Assembly: GCF_000331285.1 (NCBI RefSeq)
Contig: NZ_ANFX01000033.1
Location: forward strand, 1-50,449
Length of the DNA stretch: 50,449 nucleotides
Origin: Porphyrobacter sp. AAP82
GTDB lineage: Bacteria; Pseudomonadota; Alphaproteobacteria; Sphingomonadales; Sphingomonadaceae
Direction: 5' to 3'
Part shown: positions 9,892 through 18,609 of the stretch, one piece after another
Layout: each line of letters opens with the position of its first letter
How positions within the stretch are numbered: the stretch's first letter is position 1
Translations under genes and position numbers: made by a program
Notes under the pieces: generated by a model
What the model was told of the DNA's origin: nothing
Seen by the model: only the letters and a program-made list of their open reading frames with translations
The model's database searches: none

Positions 9892-10755
9892 TCAGCGCCC
9901 GCGCATCATGTCGAGCAGATCGGTGAGCTTCGGGCGATGCGCCGGCGGCAGGCCCGAGCGCGCCGCTTCGAGCACCAGCGGCTGCGGATAGCCGTGCAGG
10001 CTGGCGATGATCACCTGCTTGATCGAATGGAAGATCTGCTGGTCGTGGGTGTTGATCTGCTTGAGCCGCGCGCCCAGCGGCCCGGCAAGGCCATAAGCGA
10101 GCAGCACGCCGAGGAACGTCCCCACCAGCGCCGAGCCGATCATCTTGCCGAGCACCGCCGGGGGCTGGTCGATCGCGCCCATGGTCTTGATGATCCCGAG
10201 CACCGCCGCGACGATCCCCAGGGCGGGCAGCGCGTCGGCAAGCGACTGGATCATGTGCTGCGGCTCGTCCATCTCGTGCAGCTGGGTCTTGATCGCGCTG
10301 TCAATGATGTCCTCGACCGCGTGGGTATCGAGCGTGCCCGAGGAGACCACCATCAGCGTCAACGGATCGCAGATCATCGCGGTCACCACCGGATCGGCCT
10401 GGAGGCGCGGATATTCGGAAAACAGGGTCGAGGAACCGGGTTCGGTGACATGGCTTTCGAGCGCCACCGCGCCTTCGGAACGCAGCAGCTTCATCAGCTT
10501 GGATGTCAGCGCGATCGCATCGATATGGTCCTGGTCGTTGTATTTGGGGCCCTTGAACACCCGCCCGAACCCGCCGCCCAGGAGCTTGATCTCGTGCATC
10601 GAGTTGCCGATCAGGGTCGCGCCGGTGGCAGCGCCGCCGATCATCATGAATTCGAGCGGGAGCGCGGCGAGCACCGGGCCCATGGCGCCCCCGGCGAGCA
10701 TGAACCCGCCAAACACCATGGCCAGCAGAACGACGATGCCGATGGCAGCAAACAC
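9892..10755 (-). CDS. motA: Flagellar motor stator protein MotA
   Basis: A 287-residue inner-membrane stator protein of the MotA/TolQ/ExbB family with four predicted membrane helices. Two flank the N-terminus (GIVVLLAMVFGGFMLAGG, and a segment near residues 30-50), and two lie around ALPALGIVAAVLGIIKTMG and the following GSALVGTFLGVLLAYGL. The loop holds the conserved ADALPALG/PPAVLGKMIGSALVGTFLG stretch. Together with MotB it forms the torque-generating proton channel. It appears full length. The motB gene follows after one base; the flgL remnant lies 12 bases upstream. Confidence 0.93.
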   Translation of the reverse strand: MFAAIGIVVLLAMVFGGFMLAGGAMGPVLAALPLEFMMIGGAATGATLIGNSMHEIKLLGGGFGRVFKGPKYNDQDHIDAIALTSKLMKLLRSEGAVALESHVTEPGSSTLFSEYPRLQADPVVTAMICDPLTLMVVSSGTLDTHAVEDIIDSAIKTQLHEMDEPQHMIQSLADALPALGIVAAVLGIIKTMGAIDQPPAVLGKMIGSALVGTFLGVLLAYGLAGPLGARLKQINTHDQQIFHSIKQVIIASLHGYPQPLVLEAARSGLPPAHRPKLTDLLDMMRGR

Positions 10756-10767
10756 GGGCCGGTCTCC

Positions 10768-11079
10768 TCAGCGCAGCGCGTCGAACAGGGTCAGCGAACT
10801 GACGCGGGCAAAGGCGGACTGGCTCGCCTCCAGCGCGGTCAGCGATTGCTGGAGCCGGGCGATGGCATCAGCGATGTCGGTATCGCCGACACGGCTGCGG
10901 CGCTCGGCCAGCGCGACGCGGCGGTCAGCCTGCTGGGTCTCGACCTGCTCAACCCACGCCATGCGCGTGCCGAGGATCGTCGTGGCGCGGTTGGTGCTGT
11001 CGAGCGCAGCGTCGATCCCGGCAAGGCTCGCATTGGCCGCCGCGACCGGATCGCCCGTCCCGCTCTGGAGCGCGGTGGT
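10768..11079 (-). pseudogene. flgL: Hook-associated protein FlgL, C-terminal fragment
   Basis: 103 residues resemble the C-terminal D0/D1 helix of FlgL/flagellin-like proteins (DAALDSTNRATTILGTRMAWVEQ ... LTALEASQSAFARVSSLTLFDALR). Intact FlgL is about 300 residues, so roughly two-thirds is gone. The fragment stops being FlgL-like at about 11080, exactly where fliA sequence begins on the opposite strand. The order flgL-motA-motB on one strand is a plausible flagellar arrangement. Confidence 0.7.
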
Positions 11080-11080
11080 G

Positions 11081-11554
11081 CGCGGCGCGATGCTCGACGA
11101 GGTGCGCCGCCTCGCCCACGACAGCCGGACCGCGCGTGCCAGGAGGGGCGTTTACAAGCGGGCGCTCGCTTCGCTTCGCGGGTCACTGGGGCGCGAGCCG
11201 AGCCGTGCGGAACTGGCCCGCGCAATGGAAGTGAGCGATTCCGAACTGCTCGCCATCGAGGCCTCGGGCGTGAAGCTGACCCCGATCGAGGACGCCTATG
11301 ACGAGACCAGCCTCGCTTTCGCCTCGGACGATCCCGACCCCTTCGAAGCCCTGTGCGCAATCGAGGACCGCGAGCGACTGATCGCCGCGATGGGCAAGCT
11401 GCCCGACCGGCTGAAACTGGTGCTCCAGCTGTTTTTCGTCGAGGAGCTGAACCTCACCGAAATCGCCGCCGTGCTCGAAGTCAGCGTGCCGCGCGTCCAC
11501 CAGCTGCGCGCCAAGGCGCTGAAGGATCTGCGCGGGCTGCTGGAGGGGGATTGA
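11081..11554 (+). pseudogene. fliA: Flagellar sigma factor FliA, C-terminal fragment
   Basis: 157 residues of a sigma-28 (FliA/WhiG type) factor, beginning at RGAMLDEVRRL, the end of region 2. The rest contains region 3 (SLRGSLGREPSRAELARAMEV) and region 4 (LPDRLKLVLQLFFVEELNLTEIAAVLEVS, an HTH for the -35 element). Family members have about 80-100 more N-terminal residues carrying region 2, which binds core polymerase and the -10 element. Without region 2 it cannot direct transcription. The ATG at 11090 could be called as a start, but no ribosome site precedes it. Confidence 0.85.
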
Positions 11555-11579
11555 GCCCTCCAGCGCATTCCCGCCAGCT

Positions 11580-14500
11580 TCAGCCCGCATCCCCGTCAGA
11601 ATGGCCGCGCCCTTCATTGGTCGTGCGCTGCGAGCCGGGCGCGCCGCCCTCGCCTTCGCCTTCCCACCAGTAGGGGCGGCGTCTGACATCGCCGGTGCCG
11701 ACCTCGTTCATGGTCCTGGCATCATAAAGCCGCCCGCCGATCATCACCTGTTCGATATTGTCGGAATTGGCGATGTCCTGCGACGGGTCGTCGGACAGGA
11801 TCACGAGGTCGGCAAGCTTGCCGGGCTCGATGCTGCCGATGTCCTTGGCCATGCCGAGCGACTGGGCCGGCACGATGGTGCCCGCCTTCAACGCCTCGAC
11901 TGGGCTCATCCCGCCGCGCACGAAGCTCCACAGCTCCCAATGCGCGCCGACACCGGCCTGCTGGCCGTGGGCGCCGATGCTGACCTTCACCCCGCGCCGG
12001 GCGAGCTTCCTCGCCTCGCGGGCGTTGTTGTCGTCGACGAAGGCCCATTCGGGCGCCTTGGTGCGGCGCGCGGTTTCGGCAAGCAGCATCTTGGGCGGCG
12101 TGTGAACCATCAGCGGGTTCTCCCACACGTTGGTGGCCTGCCGCCAATAGGGATCGCCCGCAAGGCCGCCATAGGTGACGACGAGCGTCGGGGTGTAATT
12201 GGTCGCCGACTGGCTGTAGAATTGCAGCACGTCTTCATAGAACACATCGACGGGCACATTGTGCTCGAGCGTCGAGTTGCCATCGGCCGCGATGTTCATG
12301 TCCATGCCGAACAGCGAACCGCCCTCGGCGACCACCAGCAGGTTCTCGGCAGCAGCCGCGCGCACCACCATCTGGCGCTGTTCGCGGCGGGGCTGGTTGT
12401 AGTTCTTGACCGAGATCCCGCCCTGCGCCTTGATCCGCCGCACATGGGCGAGCGCGTCCTCGTAGCTGTCGATCCGCGCATAGACGTCCGCCGCCTTGGC
12501 GCCGTAGATGATCTCGCCGGTCGAGAAGATGCGCGGGCCGAGCGTGAGGCCGGCGCGCTGGCGTTCAGCGGCAGCGAAGACGGTGCTCGCCTGCGAAGAG
12601 GGGTTGTGGACCGTGGTCACCCCCATGGCGAGATCCTGGAGCAGCGCCCAGTTCTGCTGCGGGATGAGGTCGCCGACCCCGTAGGCGCCGTGGGCGTGGG
12701 CATCGACGAGGCCGGGCATGATGGTCTTGCCGGTGGCGTCGATCATCCTTGCATCGCCGGGCAGTTTGATCTTCACCACGGTCGCATCATAGACCCCGGT
12801 GATGCGGTCACCCTCGATCACGATGAGGCCGTTTGCGATCACCCCGGCATCGTCAGTGCCAAGGCCGGGCCGCATCGTCAGCACCCGCGCGCCGGTGATG
12901 ACCGTGGTGCCTGAGGGCTTGGCTTTCTGCACGCTCACCTGAAGCGGGATGCCGGTGGTGGGCGGGGTGAAGGCCGGCGTCCTGTCGCCTTCCGCCTTGG
13001 GCGCGGCGGCGAACAGAGCGGGGATGCTGGCGCTCTCCAGCACCGGCCCGATCGACCAGAACAGCGTCTCGCCGCCATTCGCCCAGCCGAGATAGTCCGC
13101 GCCCCCGGTGCTGACCTTGGTCACGGGGAGCGATCCGCCCTTCTCGCTGACATCGACCGGCTTGCCGCCGGGCACCAGCGGCATGGCGAAGACTTCGTAG
13201 TTCTGGCGGAAGGCGATCGTGCGGCCATCAGGCGCGATGCGCAGGTCGTTGGCAAGGTCGCCCTTGGCGTGGGTGCGCTTGGCTTCGCCGGCAAGGTCGG
13301 TCGAGACCAGCGCGAGGTTGCCGCCATCGCGCGCGACCATGAACAGGCGGTCATTGGCCGCGCCCCATTGCGGGTTCGCCCCGTCACGGGTGACGAGCTT
13401 CGCCTCCCCTCCGGCGACCGGCATGACATAGATGCCCAGGCTTTCGGAGAAATCGGGCGAAGTCAGATAGCCGCCCTCGCGCTTTTCGAAGGCGATCATG
13501 CTGCCATCGGGCGAAAAGGCGATGTTGCCGTAATGGCCCGGGCCGGCAAGAACGCGGCGGTTCTGGCCCTGCGCGTCGGCGACGATGATCTCGCCCAGCT
13601 TGGCATCGCTCCAGCGCACATAGGCGAGCCGGCTCCCGTCGCGGCTGAAGGCGGGGAAGGCTTCGAGCACATCGGCAGGATCGCCGGTCAGCGGCGCGGG
13701 CGCGTCCTTGCCCTTGGCGGACTTGGAATAAAGCCGCCCGAGGCTCTCGAACACCACGCGGCTGCCATCGGGCGAGAGCGTGGCGAAGCGCGGCATGGTG
13801 GTGGCAAAGCTGTCGGGCGCGACGGCGATCACCGGATGCGGCGCATCGGCGACGCCGCGCGTGTCGTTGACGCGGAAGGGGATCACGGCATGGCCGCTGC
13901 CGTCACGGGTCACGCGGTTCAATTTCCCGCCCGCCCAGAACACGATGGCCGAACTATCGGGCAGCCAGTCGATGTTGGGATAGACGCCGGTCACCGCCCA
14001 AGTCTCCTGCACGTCCATGTCGAGCTTGCCGTAGACCATCCGCTCCCGGCCGCTGGCAAGGTCCTTCACCCACAGCTGCGTCTGGTCCTTGTCGCGGCGG
14101 ACGAAGGCGAGCTCCTTGCCGTCAGGCGAGGGCGCGGGGCGCACCGCGCCGCCATAGCCGCCGGCCACCTGGGTGACCTCGCCCGTCGCCAGATCATGGC
14201 GCTCGATGGCGAAGATGCCGCTCTGGCTGTCCTGCGCATATTCGAAGATCGGGCCGGGCGTGGTGTTGCGGGTATAGTAGATCGCGGTGCCATCGGGCGC
14301 GAAGGTCGGCTCGCCGAGCTCCTTCTGGAGGCGTTCGCTGGCGCGCTCGACGACCTGCACCCCGCCGCCGCCGCTGACGTGATAGAGCCACACCTCGCCC
14401 GTCCCGGCGCTGCGTTCGGTGGTGTAGTGCTTCTTGGCTGCGATGAACCGCCCGTCCGGCGACCAGCTGGGCTGGTTCAGGAGGCGGAAGTCCTCCTTGG

Positions 14501-14900
14501 TCACCTGCCGCTTGTCGCTGCCGTCGGCGTTCATCACCCAGATATTGTCCCCGCCGCCGCGATCCGAAGTGAAGGCGATGCGCGCGCCATCGGGCGAGAA
14601 GCGCGGCTGCACGTCCCACGAGAGGCCTTCCGAAATGCGCTTGGGCGTGCCGCCCTCGATCGGCAGGGTGTAGATATCGCCGAGCAGCGTGAAGGCGAGT
14701 GTCTTTCCGTCGGGCGCGACGTCGACATCCATCCAGGTGCCTTCATCGGTATTGATTGCGACCTGCTTGATGGTCGCGCCCTTGGGCGCATCGACGCTCC
14801 ACTTCTCCTCGGCCTTGGCGTCCTTCTTGGCGGGGGCGGCGGCGAGCGGCGTGGCGATAAATGCGGCGCCTGCAAGCAGGGCGGCGGCGAAAATGCGCAT
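11580..14900 (-). CDS. Beta-propeller (PD40/TolB-like) amidohydrolase
   Basis: A 1106-residue secreted protein. A signal peptide (MRIFAAALLAGAAFIATPLAAA) leads into about 620 residues of WD40-like PD40 propeller repeats, marked by recurring SPDG/APDG motifs (FSPDGARIAFTSDRGG, SWSPDGRFIAAKKH). A C-terminal amidohydrolase domain of the imidazolonepropionase group has the metal motif GLVDAHAHGAYG and a later YLEHN/GAHGQQAGVGAH-type segment. It probably acts in the periplasm on an amide, peptide or cyclic substrate that cannot be named. The C-terminus ends in a Gly/Glu-rich tail. It is convergent with the fliA remnant 25 bases away and divergent from the symporter gene. Confidence 0.85.
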   Translation of the reverse strand: MRIFAAALLAGAAFIATPLAAAPAKKDAKAEEKWSVDAPKGATIKQVAINTDEGTWMDVDVAPDGKTLAFTLLGDIYTLPIEGGTPKRISEGLSWDVQPRFSPDGARIAFTSDRGGGDNIWVMNADGSDKRQVTKEDFRLLNQPSWSPDGRFIAAKKHYTTERSAGTGEVWLYHVSGGGGVQVVERASERLQKELGEPTFAPDGTAIYYTRNTTPGPIFEYAQDSQSGIFAIERHDLATGEVTQVAGGYGGAVRPAPSPDGKELAFVRRDKDQTQLWVKDLASGRERMVYGKLDMDVQETWAVTGVYPNIDWLPDSSAIVFWAGGKLNRVTRDGSGHAVIPFRVNDTRGVADAPHPVIAVAPDSFATTMPRFATLSPDGSRVVFESLGRLYSKSAKGKDAPAPLTGDPADVLEAFPAFSRDGSRLAYVRWSDAKLGEIIVADAQGQNRRVLAGPGHYGNIAFSPDGSMIAFEKREGGYLTSPDFSESLGIYVMPVAGGEAKLVTRDGANPQWGAANDRLFMVARDGGNLALVSTDLAGEAKRTHAKGDLANDLRIAPDGRTIAFRQNYEVFAMPLVPGGKPVDVSEKGGSLPVTKVSTGGADYLGWANGGETLFWSIGPVLESASIPALFAAAPKAEGDRTPAFTPPTTGIPLQVSVQKAKPSGTTVITGARVLTMRPGLGTDDAGVIANGLIVIEGDRITGVYDATVVKIKLPGDARMIDATGKTIMPGLVDAHAHGAYGVGDLIPQQNWALLQDLAMGVTTVHNPSSQASTVFAAAERQRAGLTLGPRIFSTGEIIYGAKAADVYARIDSYEDALAHVRRIKAQGGISVKNYNQPRREQRQMVVRAAAAENLLVVAEGGSLFGMDMNIAADGNSTLEHNVPVDVFYEDVLQFYSQSATNYTPTLVVTYGGLAGDPYWRQATNVWENPLMVHTPPKMLLAETARRTKAPEWAFVDDNNAREARKLARRGVKVSIGAHGQQAGVGAHWELWSFVRGGMSPVEALKAGTIVPAQSLGMAKDIGSIEPGKLADLVILSDDPSQDIANSDNIEQVMIGGRLYDARTMNEVGTGDVRRRPYWWEGEGEGGAPGSQRTTNEGRGHSDGDAG

Positions 14901-15007
14901 GGAAAGTCTCCCTCTGTCGGCGCGGAAGACTAGCGGGGCGCAAGGATATTGCTAGGGGCAGCAATGCCGTTGGTCGATTACAGTCGGCGGCTCAGGGGGA
15001 CACGCGG

Positions 15008-15967
15008 ATGCTGCAACGGATCACCAACAATTTCGCCGCGCTGACGATTGCGGGCGTGGCGCTCGCGTGGTTCTACCCGCCGGCCTTCACCTGGATGACC
15101 GACGGGCGGATGACCTTCGCGGGCCAGCCACTGCTGAGCCTCGCGCTCGGCCTGATCATGCTGGCGATGGGTCTGACGCTGACCTTCAAGGATTATCGCG
15201 GCCTCCTCAACATGCCGCGCGCCTTCGTTGCCGGCGTGGCGCTGCAATATACGATCATGCCGCTGTCGGGCCTTGCGGTGGCGAAGGCACTGGGGCTCGA
15301 GCCGGGGCTGGCGGTAGGCCTGATCCTCGTCGCCTGCTGCCCCGGAGGCACGGCATCCAACATCGTTACCTACATCGCGCGCGGGCACGTGGCGCTGTCG
15401 GTGGCGATGACCATGGCCTCGACGCTGGCCGCAGTCGTGCTGACCCCGCTGCTGACGGGCTGGCTGGCTGGGGCCTATGTGGAGATCGACCGGCTCAACC
15501 TGCTCCTCAACATGATCGCGGTGGTGCTGGTGCCGGTAGTGCTCGGCACCCTGCTCAACCGCCTGTTCCCGCGTGCGGCCGAGGCGGTGAACGGGGTGCT
15601 GCCGCTGGTCGCCATCGTGCTGGTGGTGCTGATCGTGGGCGGGATCGTCGGCGGGTCGAAGGCGCAGATCATGGAGCATGCGGGCGTGCTTTTGCTGGCG
15701 ACCTTCTTGCTCCATGCGCTGGGTTTCGGGCTGGGCTACCTGCTGGCCCGCATGCTGGGGCTGGGCGAGATCGAAGCGCGCACGATCTCCATCGAGGTGG
15801 GGATGCAGAATTCAGGGCTCGGCTCGGGCCTCGCCAAAACCCCCGCCTTTGCCGCGCAATTCGCCAATGCCACACAGGCCGCCCTCGCCCCGGTGCCCGC
15901 GGCGATCTCGGCGGTGTGGCACGTGCTGATCGGGAGCCTTCTGGCGGGCTGCTGGCGGCGGGGTTAA
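15008..15967 (+). CDS. Bile acid:sodium symporter family transporter (BASS)
   Basis: A 319-residue inner-membrane protein with about ten hydrophobic segments. It has the BASS/SBF sequence pattern: LGLIMLAMGLTLTFKDY near the start, LVACCPGGTASNIVTYIARG in the middle, and EVGMQNSGLGSGLA near the C-terminus, all typical of the sodium and substrate sites. Many bacterial members carry organic anions such as pantoate or 2-oxoacids rather than bile acids. The ATG at 15008 has AGGGGGA seven bases upstream. The stop overlaps the convergent acyl-CoA dehydrogenase stop. Confidence 0.9.
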   Translation: MLQRITNNFAALTIAGVALAWFYPPAFTWMTDGRMTFAGQPLLSLALGLIMLAMGLTLTFKDYRGLLNMPRAFVAGVALQYTIMPLSGLAVAKALGLEPGLAVGLILVACCPGGTASNIVTYIARGHVALSVAMTMASTLAAVVLTPLLTGWLAGAYVEIDRLNLLLNMIAVVLVPVVLGTLLNRLFPRAAEAVNGVLPLVAIVLVVLIVGGIVGGSKAQIMEHAGVLLLATFLLHALGFGLGYLLARMLGLGEIEARTISIEVGMQNSGLGSGLAKTPAFAAQFANATQAALAPVPAAISAVWHVLIGSLLAGCWRRG

Positions 15968-17250
15968 GCGAACATCCCCCGCTTCGGCCCCAGATATCCG
16001 AACAGGTAGGCCCCCACCTTGCGCATCTGGATCTCCTCGCTGCCTTCGGTGATCCGGTAGCGGCGGTGGTGGCGATAGATGTGCTCGAAGGGCTTGTGGC
16101 GCGAATAGCCGATCCCGCCGTGGACCTGCATGGCGCGGTCGGCCGCCTCGCACACCAGCCGGTTCGCCCAGTAATTGCACATCGAGACCTTGTCGCTGAT
16201 GGTCTTCTCGATCGCCTCGTGGGGCAGATGATCCATCTCCCACGCGGTCTTGAAGATCAGGAGGCGCAGCATTTCCGCCTGCGTCGCCAGTTCCACCAAG
16301 GGGAACTGGATCGCCTGATTGCGCGCCAGTTCCTCGCCGAAAGGTTTGCGTTCCCGCGCGTATTTCACGCTCTCGTCAATGCAATAGAGCGCCGCGCCAC
16401 AGGAACTCGCCGCCTGCCGGATACGGTTCTGGTGGACGAAGCTCTGCGCCAGCGCGAGCCCGCGGCCTTCGACGCCGAGGATCGCGCTGTCGGGCACCCA
16501 TACGTCGGTAACGCTGAGGCGCGGGTGGTCGGTGGGCATGTTGAAGGTCCACATCCACTCCTCGATTGCGAGGCCGGGGGTGGGGTTGGGGACGAGGAAG
16601 CAGGTGATCCCGCTCGCGTCGCCCGCCTTGCCCGACGTGCGCGCGAACATCGCGCAGTGGGTGGCAACGTGCATGCCCGTAATCCACATCTTCTCGCCGT
16701 TGATCAGCCAGCCGTCGACCCCGTCGCGGGCCTCTCGGACGGCGTGGGTTTCCATGTGGGTGGCGTCCGAGCCGTGATGCGGTTCGGTCAGGCCAAAGGC
16801 CACGCGCCGCGTGCGCTCAAACCCGCCGAAGATGAATTCTTGGCGTTGCTCTTCCGTCCCCCACTGGTCGAACATGGCGACGAAGGGGAAGTTGCCGACG
16901 ATGGAGTGCTCGTTCTGCAAGTCGTTGTGGAGGCCGAGGCCCATTCGGGCAAAATGCTCGCGGATCACCGCCATCCACAGGTTGCTGCCGTCCTTGCCGC
17001 CATAGCGCTTGGGCGCGGAGAAGCGCCAATGACCGGCCTTGTCGGCGCGGGCAGTGGCTTCCTTGAGCAGTTCCTCCCACTCGTGCCGGGGGAGGCCGCC
17101 CGCCTCGAAGTCCGTGCGCGCATATTCGCGGCGGTGGTCGAAGAAGCGGATGTTGTCGTCCTGCTGCTCCAAGGGCTTGATCTCGGCGGCGATAAAGGCG
17201 TCGAGTTCACCCAGATAGGCCTGAAGGTCGGCGGGAATGGCGAAATCCAT
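15964..17250 (-). CDS. Acyl-CoA dehydrogenase family protein
   Basis: A 428-residue FAD-dependent acyl-CoA dehydrogenase of the ACAD10/11-like branch. Signatures are GLTEPHHGSDATHMET (FAD/substrate binding), GEKMWITG, and the C-terminal signature VHGGIGYSRHKPFEHIYRHHRRYRITEGSEEIQ. The ATG at 17250 (MDFAIPAD) has GGAGAGG nine bases upstream, partly inside the preceding gene. It is the last gene of an apparent operon: aldehyde dehydrogenase, APH-like kinase, this enzyme. In mammals the kinase and dehydrogenase domains are fused in ACAD10/11, where they process 4-hydroxyacyl-CoAs, which suggests a matching role here. Confidence 0.9.
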   Translation of the reverse strand: MDFAIPADLQAYLGELDAFIAAEIKPLEQQDDNIRFFDHRREYARTDFEAGGLPRHEWEELLKEATARADKAGHWRFSAPKRYGGKDGSNLWMAVIREHFARMGLGLHNDLQNEHSIVGNFPFVAMFDQWGTEEQRQEFIFGGFERTRRVAFGLTEPHHGSDATHMETHAVREARDGVDGWLINGEKMWITGMHVATHCAMFARTSGKAGDASGITCFLVPNPTPGLAIEEWMWTFNMPTDHPRLSVTDVWVPDSAILGVEGRGLALAQSFVHQNRIRQAASSCGAALYCIDESVKYARERKPFGEELARNQAIQFPLVELATQAEMLRLLIFKTAWEMDHLPHEAIEKTISDKVSMCNYWANRLVCEAADRAMQVHGGIGYSRHKPFEHIYRHHRRYRITEGSEEIQMRKVGAYLFGYLGPKRGMFA

Positions 17251-17255
17251 GCGGG

Positions 17256-18602
17256 TCAGTCCTCTCCGGTCCATTTTTTCCGTGCATATCCAAGCGCGGG
17301 ATATCTGGGCGAATCCACTGCCACTTTGCCCAAGACCGCGTGGCGCAGCAGCGCAAGGAGGCCCGGCGATGCCAAGGTGCTGCGTCCCTTCAGAACATCC
17401 TCGGCGAGGAAAGGGTGGACAAGGCGCGGCAGCACCGTGGCATTGCGGGCGATGATGCCGAGCGCATTGCGCGCCACCGCCAGCTGGAAGCGGTCATGGC
17501 CCTCCATCCGCTCCTTGACCGCGCCAAGCCACTCGCTGATCGCTTCGGCGACTTCGGCCATGCTCGCCTCGCCGGCCTGCTGATCGAGAGCGGCGGGGGC
17601 GTGGACGGGGGCGGCGCGTTCGGCCTCGGGCGCGTCTTCCTCGAGGAGCAGCAAGAGGTCCAGTTCCTGCTCGCTGGTCCGGCGCGAGATCACCACGCGT
17701 TCGAGCATCCGGTCCGCGCCCGAACGCCACTGCGCTGCCATCTTGAGGCAGCCCATCGCCCACCACACCGTCCGGTAAATCGTCCAGAAGCGGAAGCGCG
17801 CGGCGTCGATGGTCACCCCCGCTTCGGCCTCGTAGGCGGCGATGTAGTCTTCGATGCTCCCCAGCCCCAGCGCCGGACGGTCGTAGCAGGCGAAGCGCCA
17901 CACCGCCATGCAGCCGAAGGCGAGGTCTTCGTGGGCATCGCCGAAATGGGCGATCTCCCAGTCGAGCACGCCGGTCAGGTGCGAGCCTTCGACCAGCAGA
18001 TTGCCCATCCGGTAATCGCCATGGTTGAGCACGGGCACCACCTCGGGCGGGCAATTGTCTTCCAGCCACTTCAGGCCCAGCGCGATGATCGGGCGATCCC
18101 CGCCCGCGTCCATGAACTGCTGTTTCAAGTCCGCGATCGCGGCGCGGTAATCCATCACCGGCACGCCTGCGGGCACATCGGACTGCCGCAGCGAATGAAT
18201 GCGCGCGAGGTCGCGGGCGGCCTGCCGCAGCAGCCCGGCAGGATCATCGCATGCCAGAATGACCTTGGGATCGGCCGTGCCTGGCAGTGCGCGCATGACG
18301 AAGCCGGAGCCCAGTCCGTCCGCCTCCTCCAGCACCGCCACGACGTCGGGCGCGGTCACACCCTTCGCACGTGCCGCCTCGATCAGCGCCGCCTCGACCG
18401 CGTGCCCGTAAGGCCGCCCCTCCATGAAGGCGGGGCTTGGCGCGCGGCGCAGAACGTAATCGCAGCCGCCGGACGAAAACCGCCAGCTTTCCATCACCGC
18501 TCCGCCCGTCAGGCGCTGCGGCTCCGGGGACAGGGCGCCGAGGCCGGCGCGGGCACAGACCCGCGCCAGCCCGGCATTCAGGTCACTTGCGGCAATCCCC
18601 AC
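17256..18602 (-). CDS. APH-like kinase (ACAD11-N-terminal type) with DUF6285-like tail
   Basis: A 448-residue protein. Residues about 30-300 form an aminoglycoside-phosphotransferase-like kinase domain: the catalytic loop is LNHGDYRMGNLL and the metal-binding motif is VLDWEIAHFGD. The last ~130 residues are an alpha-helical extension similar to DUF6285. It is not an antibiotic-resistance enzyme; this branch matches the kinase half of ACAD10/11, which phosphorylates the hydroxyl of hydroxyacyl-CoAs before dehydration. Five bases separate it from the acyl-CoA dehydrogenase gene and seven from the aldehyde dehydrogenase gene. Confidence 0.85.
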   Translation of the reverse strand: MGIAASDLNAGLARVCARAGLGALSPEPQRLTGGAVMESWRFSSGGCDYVLRRAPSPAFMEGRPYGHAVEAALIEAARAKGVTAPDVVAVLEEADGLGSGFVMRALPGTADPKVILACDDPAGLLRQAARDLARIHSLRQSDVPAGVPVMDYRAAIADLKQQFMDAGGDRPIIALGLKWLEDNCPPEVVPVLNHGDYRMGNLLVEGSHLTGVLDWEIAHFGDAHEDLAFGCMAVWRFACYDRPALGLGSIEDYIAAYEAEAGVTIDAARFRFWTIYRTVWWAMGCLKMAAQWRSGADRMLERVVISRRTSEQELDLLLLLEEDAPEAERAAPVHAPAALDQQAGEASMAEVAEAISEWLGAVKERMEGHDRFQLAVARNALGIIARNATVLPRLVHPFLAEDVLKGRSTLASPGLLALLRHAVLGKVAVDSPRYPALGYARKKWTGED

Positions 18603-18609
18603 TGGCGCT

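Noticed and set aside
9832..11301. A long plus-strand open frame across motA
   Set aside because: It is antisense to motA, with no recognisable domain; it ends by running past the flgL/fliA junction in a third frame.
17256..18602. Aminoglycoside resistance gene
   Set aside because: The APH fold is shared by many kinases; the operon with an acyl-CoA dehydrogenase and the helical tail point to an acyl-CoA kinase role.
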